NCBI GenBank assembly: GCA_027924585.1
Contig: BSBM01000486.1
Location: 48,686,001-48,750,000, forward strand
Direction of reading: 5' to 3'
From: Larix kaempferi
Lineage: Eukaryota > Streptophyta > Pinopsida > Pinales > Pinaceae
DNA: 64,000 nucleotides
Shown piece after piece: positions 57,935 through 64,000 of this stretch. A program made the position numbers and the translations under genes. The notes under the pieces were generated by a model. It was given only the letters and a program-made list of their open reading frames with translations, ran no database searches and was not told the origin of the DNA. Every line of letters starts with the position of its first letter. Positions within the stretch are counted from its first letter, which is position 1.

Positions 57935-59420
57935 TCACTTCTTCCTCGAAGTGTCATCGATCTGAAGAACACCAAGCCTCTCTCTGAAGTACTCAAACTT
58001 CACTCTAGCTAGTGGCTTCGTAAGCACATATGCAATCTGCTCATCCATCGCAACATACAGAATCTTCACTGCTCCTCTCTGCACCATATCCCTGATATAG
58101 TGATATTTGATATCTATGTGTTTCAACCTGTCAAGGAACCCCGTGTTCTTAGACACCTTCACACAACTCTGGTTGTCACAAAAGATACCAGTAGCCTCCA
58201 GCGAGAGATCAAATAACTCAGACAATAGCTTCCTAAGCCATAATGCCTCACAACTAGCCAAACAAGCTGCAACATACTCTGCTTCGGATGTACTCAGTGC
58301 TACGCAGGACTGCTTCCTTCTAAACCAAGAGTTCACACCTGATCTCATACTGAAGCAGAACCTAGAAGTGCTCTTCCTATCTGCAGCACTGCTTGCCCAA
58401 TCTGAATCAACATAACCTTGCAGGTTAAACTTTTGATTCACATCATACTTGAGACCATAATCAACTGTACCCTTCAGGTACCTCAGAATATGCTTTACAT
58501 CAACTAGGTGAACACTTCTCGGATCTTTCAGGAACTGGCTCAATGTGTTCACCGTAAAGCAAATATCTAGTCTTGTGTTCGTTAGGTACATCAAGGACCC
58601 AATCATCTGACGATACATCGTGACATCAAACGGATCAGATGAAGCATCACAAAGAAGCTTCAGGTTCGATGCCATAGGTGTGGCCATGGCCTTACAGTCC
58701 ATCATCCCAAACCTCTTCAGGATCTCTACTGCATACTTCCCTTGTCCAAGGAAGATTCCATCTGTACTCTGCCACACCTCCATGCCTAGAAAATAGTGCA
58801 TCATCCCCAAGTCCTCCATCTCGAACTCGACAGCAAGCTTCCGCTGTGTGTCGGCAATCAATCTATCCTCACCTGTAACAAACAGGTTATCCGCATACAA
58901 AAGTAGTATCACTGGATTGCCTTCCTAAACCTTGTAGTAAAGGTTGGAATCCGCTTTACTCTTGGTAAAGCCCAAACTGGATAGAAATCTATCTATCCTA
59001 CCATACCAAGCTCTAGGAGCTTTCTTCAAGCCATACAAGGCTTTCTTCAATCTGCACACATATGACTTCCCGTCATGTGTCTCAAAACCAAGTGGTTGCT
59101 CCACATACACTTCCTCTTCGACTACACCATTCAAGAAAGCTGTCTTGACATCCATCTGATGTATCTTCCATTTCATCACTGCAGCCAGGGAAAGTACTAA
59201 TCTGATAGAAGTGTACCTGGCTACAGGAGAAAAAGTCTCTTCATAGTCTATCCCCTCTTTCTGGGAGAAGCCACAAGCTACAAATCTCGCTTTTTATTTC
59301 TCTATGCTACCATCTGCAGCATGCTTGATCTTGTAGATCCACTTGGAAGTCACTACAAACTTATCTTCAGGTCTTGGGACTGCATCCCAAACATCTTCAT
59401 GATTGACTGGTACTCCTTGA
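57935..59420 (-). pseudogene. Copia reverse transcriptase-RNase H, element Y
   Basis: One frame with in-frame TAG at 58925-58927 and a further stop near 59297. Blocks are RFVACGFSQKEGIDYEETFS, HQMDVKTAFLNG, KALYGLKKAPRAWY, HYFLGMEVW, GYVDSDWASS, DRKSTSR, STSEAEY and VLTKPLARVKFEYFR. The catalytic YVDD reads YADN, so this copy is also dead at the polymerase site, by different changes from X. Confidence 0.85.
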
Positions 59421-59449
59421 TCATGGCATTCTTCCCAGATCCTGGGAAC

Positions 59450-61780
59450 TTCAATATCTTCAATAGATAACTTTGTTGTTGAACAAATGTTGTAGTCCTT
59501 CTTTTGCAGGTGATGGTATACGATCTTTCCTACAAAACAAGTTAAATTGCATGATTAGAAACATCTCATAGTTTTCAGAACAAATTCTTACACATAAGGA
59601 AATATGTCATACAGTCATGCAATTATTTTAGTGAATTCTTCAATGCAACATTCATCCATATCCTGTAACTTTCTAGATGCCTTCCAATCTCTACCAGAAC
59701 ATTGTTAAGAGTTTGCACTACTCCCAACATGTCAGCAAAGAGGTTTCATTCTAGATAAGTAGCAATGGAATGTTGTACAGTGCCATAGGCCACTTACCCA
59801 TTACATGCATATTAGTAGTATGCTGTTCATTAATGCAATTATTCTAATATGCAAAAAATACACAGCCTAATTCTAGGAACATCAGTATATACATTATTGA
59901 AAGGTATTATTCAAACAATCAAATATGCAAGAAATGATAATTCAAATACTCATCTTTGTTTGGTTGTTGGGTGGACTCCCTCTAAATCTTTGCAGCTCCA
60001 TTCTGATGTGGATTGTGAGAAGTGGTTGACTCCCTCTGAATATCTGCATCCTTGCAGAAACTACTGGAGTGTGCTCCCTCTTGATCTTTGCTTCCTGGAT
60101 TACCTGTCCTTGAACTTATATCCATCCTCGATCACTATGCATGCTTACAAGTATCATTATTGTGATATCCTCGAGATCTCATACATAATTATACATTTAT
60201 TAGTATATTCTCAATACTATCAAAACACAATAATCTTAAGCATGTATAGTCATGATCATTTCAAACATAAATAATAAGCATTAGTATTCAAGGACTCTTA
60301 TGGTTAGTCATATCATAAATTAAAGTAAGAAACATAATATGCATACACTTATGAATAATCATTATCAATCATGCCATGTATACTTATATAAGAGATCCTA
60401 GCACAAGGTAGGATTCTAACTTGATATAGGAAAAACATACCTGGATTAGTATGTTAGCTAGTTATGTTTAACATACCCACATGATGTCTTCTTGTTCTCT
60501 TCAATGACTTGTGCTAATAACCTGCATATCTCATAAGTTAACCATTATAGAACCAAGTTATACATACCTCGTAAATAGATCTTCTATGTGATCCATGACA
60601 ATGGATGAATCTTTGTATTCATGTCACCATGATCATATGTTCTTGAACTAGAACATGATTTGTCTTTCTTGGTGTACCTTTCATGTTAGAGAACAACATA
60701 AACCTCATACAACACCATAATGCATTAGTACAATCATAAGTGTCAACACTCTAATCAATGAATATCTTCTATCATGCATTCATAATTTTATTAAGGTGAT
60801 ACGACAAGTCTAAATTTAATTAAGATTGTACTAACCGTAATAATATGAAGACAAACATACCATAGACTTAATCATGAACAAATCTCTAAGCATATCTGGA
60901 TAAGTCATACCTGTTGAGATTGCTTGTAATCTTCTTGTGTAAGTCCTTAGCCTTATCTCCCTCTGAAATAGGAACTTCTTCACTTATGCAAGTGACCAAT
61001 CCATTCTCTTCTAGGATTAACCCAATCCACTTGATTTGCAGGAACTGGATTTGGAGCTGGATTAGGGTTTATCAGAGAAACCTTAAAAATTCAAAATTTG
61101 AATTTCAAACTTCTGAAAGGATAGAAAGATGTGCCTTGGTGAGCTGATCAAGTCGGTATACTCAGAATTTGAAAACTGCAAAGTTTCACCCCTCAAATTT
61201 GCCTTTGAAACTTTCGGATTCACTAGACATGACCCCAAACTAGGGTTTGATAAAGCCCACCCTTCTTCCCAATCAAAAGGTTCGATCCAAAGCTCTAAGC
61301 TTCTATTTTTCTGAGGAGCTTCCAGCCGTGGTCACAGATTTAAAAAATTCCCATTTTTTACAGAAGCCCTAATTTTCCACTTTTCTGATCAAAGTCCCGA
61401 ACTAGGGTCTGATCAAGCCCGACCTTCTACCCAACCAAAAAATATGATCTTGGTCTCTAAATTTCAGTTTTGATGAGTAGCATTTAGCCGTGGTTTCCGA
61501 TTACAAAAATTCCAACTTTCTCCGAAACCCTAATTCCCGGAGCCATGAATGAAGGTGCTCAAAATCCAATTCTGTTTTGACAGAAATATGCACCCGATTG
61601 TTTCTAGTGTAACTCTGAAATTACGAATCCACAGGGTCTTAAACTTCTACCTGTGGTAGCCCGACCTGTCGTCTTTCCAACCCCATAGGTCTGACCTCAA
61701 TTGGATTCTCTGAGAGAGAGTTATTCCAAGTGTCGCAACGTGACCTGTTTATCGGATAAAAAAGGAGAACGAACTTGTAC
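59450..61780. other. Y interior without recognisable genes
   Basis: Homologous to the X interior (for example GATCTTTCCTACAA at 59522 against AATCTTTCCTACAA at 41976), with large deletions. No coding motif. Confidence 0.6.
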
Positions 61781-61784
61781 AGCA

Positions 61785-63290
61785 TGCCACGTTGGGAAGG
61801 GCAAGCATGATCAAGACAAGGAATGTTGCAATGATGCGGATGATCTGGAATCAAACTTTCTTAGAAAGATGAAAAGAGGAAGAGGTAAGCTTCCCTTAAA
61901 ATGTTTCAAATGTGGAGGAATAGGTCATTATGCCTCTAAGTGTCCTTATATAAAAAAGGAAGACAGTGATAACGAGAAAGAATCCAGATATCATGAATGT
62001 AGAAATGTGCGCACTCAACACAAACCTTAAAATAATAGGAGGATTCCAAAACAAAATAAATGTATGTACACTGAGGAAGATAGCAATGTATTTGAAGGAA
62101 GCGACTACGATGAAGAACCAAAAGAAGTACTTTTCATGGCCTTTGTGGAAGAAGAAAGCATATATGAAAAGAAGAAGAAGGGTTTGAAGAATACTCCAAT
62201 TGTGCAAAGAAAACTAGGATCATTAGACAAATACTTCTTTAGTGGATCATTCAAAACACTTCTGAAGCCAGTTACATCTCCAAAGCCTGTTGTAGAGGCC
62301 AAGACTGATAGTCAATCTGACGAAGAATAAAATGTTGCATATATTGATAGGGAAGGAGAATTGATTAGTGCCCTGGATGAATTGAAGACGTCAAGAAAGA
62401 AGAATAAATTCTTGCAGGAACAATTTTTGAAGTATGAGGAACATGACAATCCTTTTCAAGAATATCTTGAAGCAGAAGTTTGTGAAAAGGTAACCAACTA
62501 TGAGATACAACTTATTTGTGCACAAGACAAGGTCAAAGTGCTCGAGGAAGAGAAATATGCATTGAAATATTCTTTATAATAATTTGCGTAGAAAATCATG
62601 ATGTTGACAAATCAACTTAAGGAAAAGGACGAAGAGATATCTCATCTAGAAGACAAATTGGTTGAGATGAAGGGTAAGAAACAAGTGCAAGATCCCACAG
62701 TGATTTGCGCACATTAAGAAAACAACAAGGCTAGTATTGATGATGAGGTAAAAGAAAAGTTCAAAGACAACACATCAATCTTGAACAAAATCCTAGACAA
62801 TTAGAGATCACCATAAGACAAAATAGGCCTTGGTTATGAAAAATAATCAAAGAAGGTCTACGAAAAAGAACATTTCCCCAATCTTGTTAAGTATTCTAGG
62901 TATGATGGTTTCTTCAACAAATACAACTCTATTCAATATACTAACCAAAGAAGGATCAATAGGAAGAAGTGTGCAAGATGGAATCGTTTTGGTCATATTG
63001 CAAAATATTGTGAAACTGTGAGATGCTATTAATGTGATGGTTTTGGACATAAGGATATGTACTGTAGAAGAGTGGTGAACTATCTAGATGAATATTTATT
63101 ACGAAAAGGAAACTGCATTGCAAGAAATTATAGAGAAAACTCTCAAGTGCAGAATCAAGTTAGTAGTGCGCACAAGAAAACATGGGTAAGGAAATATCCT
63201 CAAAAGTGCACAGAAGAAGTAGACAATCTGGGTACATCCAAAGCAGCAAGTAATTGCTGCTCCTCCTATTGATCCTAGAAAGATCAGGTG
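61785..63290 (+). pseudogene. H gag, C-terminal segment with zinc knuckles
   Basis: Resumes with GKGKHDQDKECCNDADDLES, then the CCHC knuckle CFKCGGIGHYASKC (about 61908). A long acidic/coiled-coil stretch follows (62060-62580, LDELKTSRKKNKFLQEQF), and a second knuckle pair at about 62970-63070 (RFGHIAKYCE, CDGFGHKDMYC) in which one Cys of the first is Trp and a stop falls in the second. Frames are broken by several stops and shifts. Copia gag of this type normally leads into the protease; here the trace ends at about 63290. Confidence 0.7.
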
Positions 63291-64000
63291 AAGACCCTTG
63301 AATTCAAAATGATGCATCTTAGAATTCAAGGAGTAAGATACGTGTGTGGTTAGAAGGTGTCTGTCACGGTGTTCATCATAGTTGCACAAGGTTATGTGTT
63401 GCCGAAAGAAAGTTCGGACACATGCACGCATTAAGTTGTTGTCGAGTTGTCTTTCATGTGATACAGTAAATAATAAAGCAATTATTTGAATTAAGTATTG
63501 CAAACACAAAACGAAAATTCTTAAATGAAGAAATGGTATAAACATTGTTGAAAGAGAGACAGGAGTCGATGCAAAATAAAACTTTTATTATATTCAAAAT
63601 CAGTCTGTTTAAAAAATTGCATGAGTTGGGACTCCAAGCCGATGCCAAAAATGGGCGTATACATGAAGACGAGTAAAGATAGTAAAATTGAGAAATGTTG
63701 AAGCAATGTAGAACCAAAACTCGAGGTTAATGTTTGTGTCAGATTGGTTTGCAAGAGAAAGCTCCAAGTCCACCGACACAAGTGCAGTACAGTCTGAAGA
63801 AGGACGCATAGGAAGGAGTTGCATATTTGCAGACAGTGATGGTGCAATATATTGAGGCTGGAGCAAGGACAATTCACTCAAAATTTGTTGCCGTTGGCGC
63901 TCCAGATTTTCAACCCAACGATTTAGATGAGTCAATTGTTTGGAACGCCCGAGATATAGCTGTGACTGAGCGTATTGACGATGGAACTATGTTTCCTCCA
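63291..64000 (-). other. Unidentified sequence with minus-strand coiled-coil-like ORF
   Basis: The minus-strand frame 63935-63609, open further up to a TAG near 63988, begins QYAQSQLYLGRSKQLTHLNR, then WVENLERQRQQILSELSLLQ. This is heptad-like and could be coiled coil. It has no family I recognise. H gag homology has ended, so another insertion is likely. The window edge cuts it. Confidence 0.3.

Larger units (their letters stand above)
55921..61780 (-). mobile_element. Copia derivative Y, sister of X, 5' end deleted
   Basis: Same family and orientation as X: 3' LTR 55921-56572, purine tract, tandem repeats, RT-RNase H, then the family's non-coding interior. Similarity to X (about 44940-44975) stops at about 61780, where H gag resumes. 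The 5' LTR, PBS and some H gag are missing, so a deletion spans the Y 5' end and its flank. Confidence 0.8.
46206..63290 (+). mobile_element. Copia element H, host of a three-element nest
   Basis: H is read by skipping three insertions: LTR 46206-47898 plus 51674-51817 (split by G), PBS, gag start 51893-52147, gag middle 55693-55920 (after Z), and gag end about 61785-63290 (after Y). Pol and the 3' LTR are not in the window. H must be older than G, Z and Y. Its gag has many stops. Confidence 0.75.

Noticed and set aside
61896-62302. Minus-strand ORFs opposite the H gag C-terminus
   Set aside because: The plus strand carries a clear CCHC knuckle and acidic gag sequence, so these are shadows.
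1-64000. A complete novel defence, biosynthetic or signalling system
   Set aside because: No cluster of intact, co-oriented non-transposon genes is present; the only non-transposon-like genes are an eS24-like ORF and two F-box pseudogenes.

Overview
This window looks like plant nuclear DNA from a large, repeat-rich genome. Nearly everything recognisable is transposon-derived: Helitron replicase/helicase genes, a non-LTR (LINE) fragment, and Ty1/copia- and Ty3/gypsy-type LTR elements whose primer-binding sites match plant initiator tRNA-Met (TGGTATCAGAGC). The DNA is AT-rich, with introns and decayed reading frames. A gymnosperm or fern-like genome is my guess from the density of nested LTR elements and the style of the Helitron; the sequence does not prove it. 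I saw no rRNA, tRNA, CRISPR or bacterial features.

Layout. (1) 1-2573: 3' part of a Helitron with an open Pif1-type helicase frame, cut by the window start. (2) 2574-8300: non-coding, repeat-structured DNA with one GC-richer coding-like island and a striking seven-copy 167/280-bp tandem array. (3) 8360-8737: an intact but very divergent ribosomal protein eS24-like ORF. (4) 9030-11836: two tandem F-box pseudogenes that carry only nonsense mutations. (5) About 11990-19152: a second, almost full Helitron replicase-helicase gene with a duplicated-exon N-terminus, a decayed Rep part and an open helicase frame. Its last 2.57 kb are a near-identical copy of region 1. (6) 19153-21330: extremely AT-rich DNA, then a 165-bp hairpin MITE-like element. 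(7) 21540-25172: a minus-strand LINE relic split by a 2.38-kb non-autonomous copia-like element with a perfect 5-bp target duplication. (8) 25290-34055: an 8.8-kb minus-strand LARD-like element with 1.07-kb LTRs and no pol. (9) 34056-38834: gypsy relics, including a plus-strand 5' LTR-PBS-gag fragment. (10) 38835-46003: a complete minus-strand copia derivative (X) with target duplication AAATA. (11) 46206-63290: a copia element (H) that is the host of a nest. It carries a 3.77-kb solo LTR (G) in its LTR, a gag-protease-only copia derivative (Z) in gag, and a truncated sister of X (Y) further along gag. (12) 63291-64000: unidentified.

How the parts fit. No set of genes here forms a working pathway. 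The order of insertions can be read instead: the LINE is older than the copia-like element inside it; H is older than G, Z and Y. Only the two helicase frames and the eS24-like ORF are uninterrupted over a meaningful length. By eye, the two helicase copies differ mainly at amino-acid-changing sites, so even these look unconstrained. I found no convincing new enzymatic system. The most interesting items are the eS24-like ORF next to the 167/280-bp array, the exon-repeat module in the Helitron N-terminus, a host-gag tract duplicated behind the 5' LTR of Z, and a 26-nt motif held at the same place in two otherwise different LTR families.
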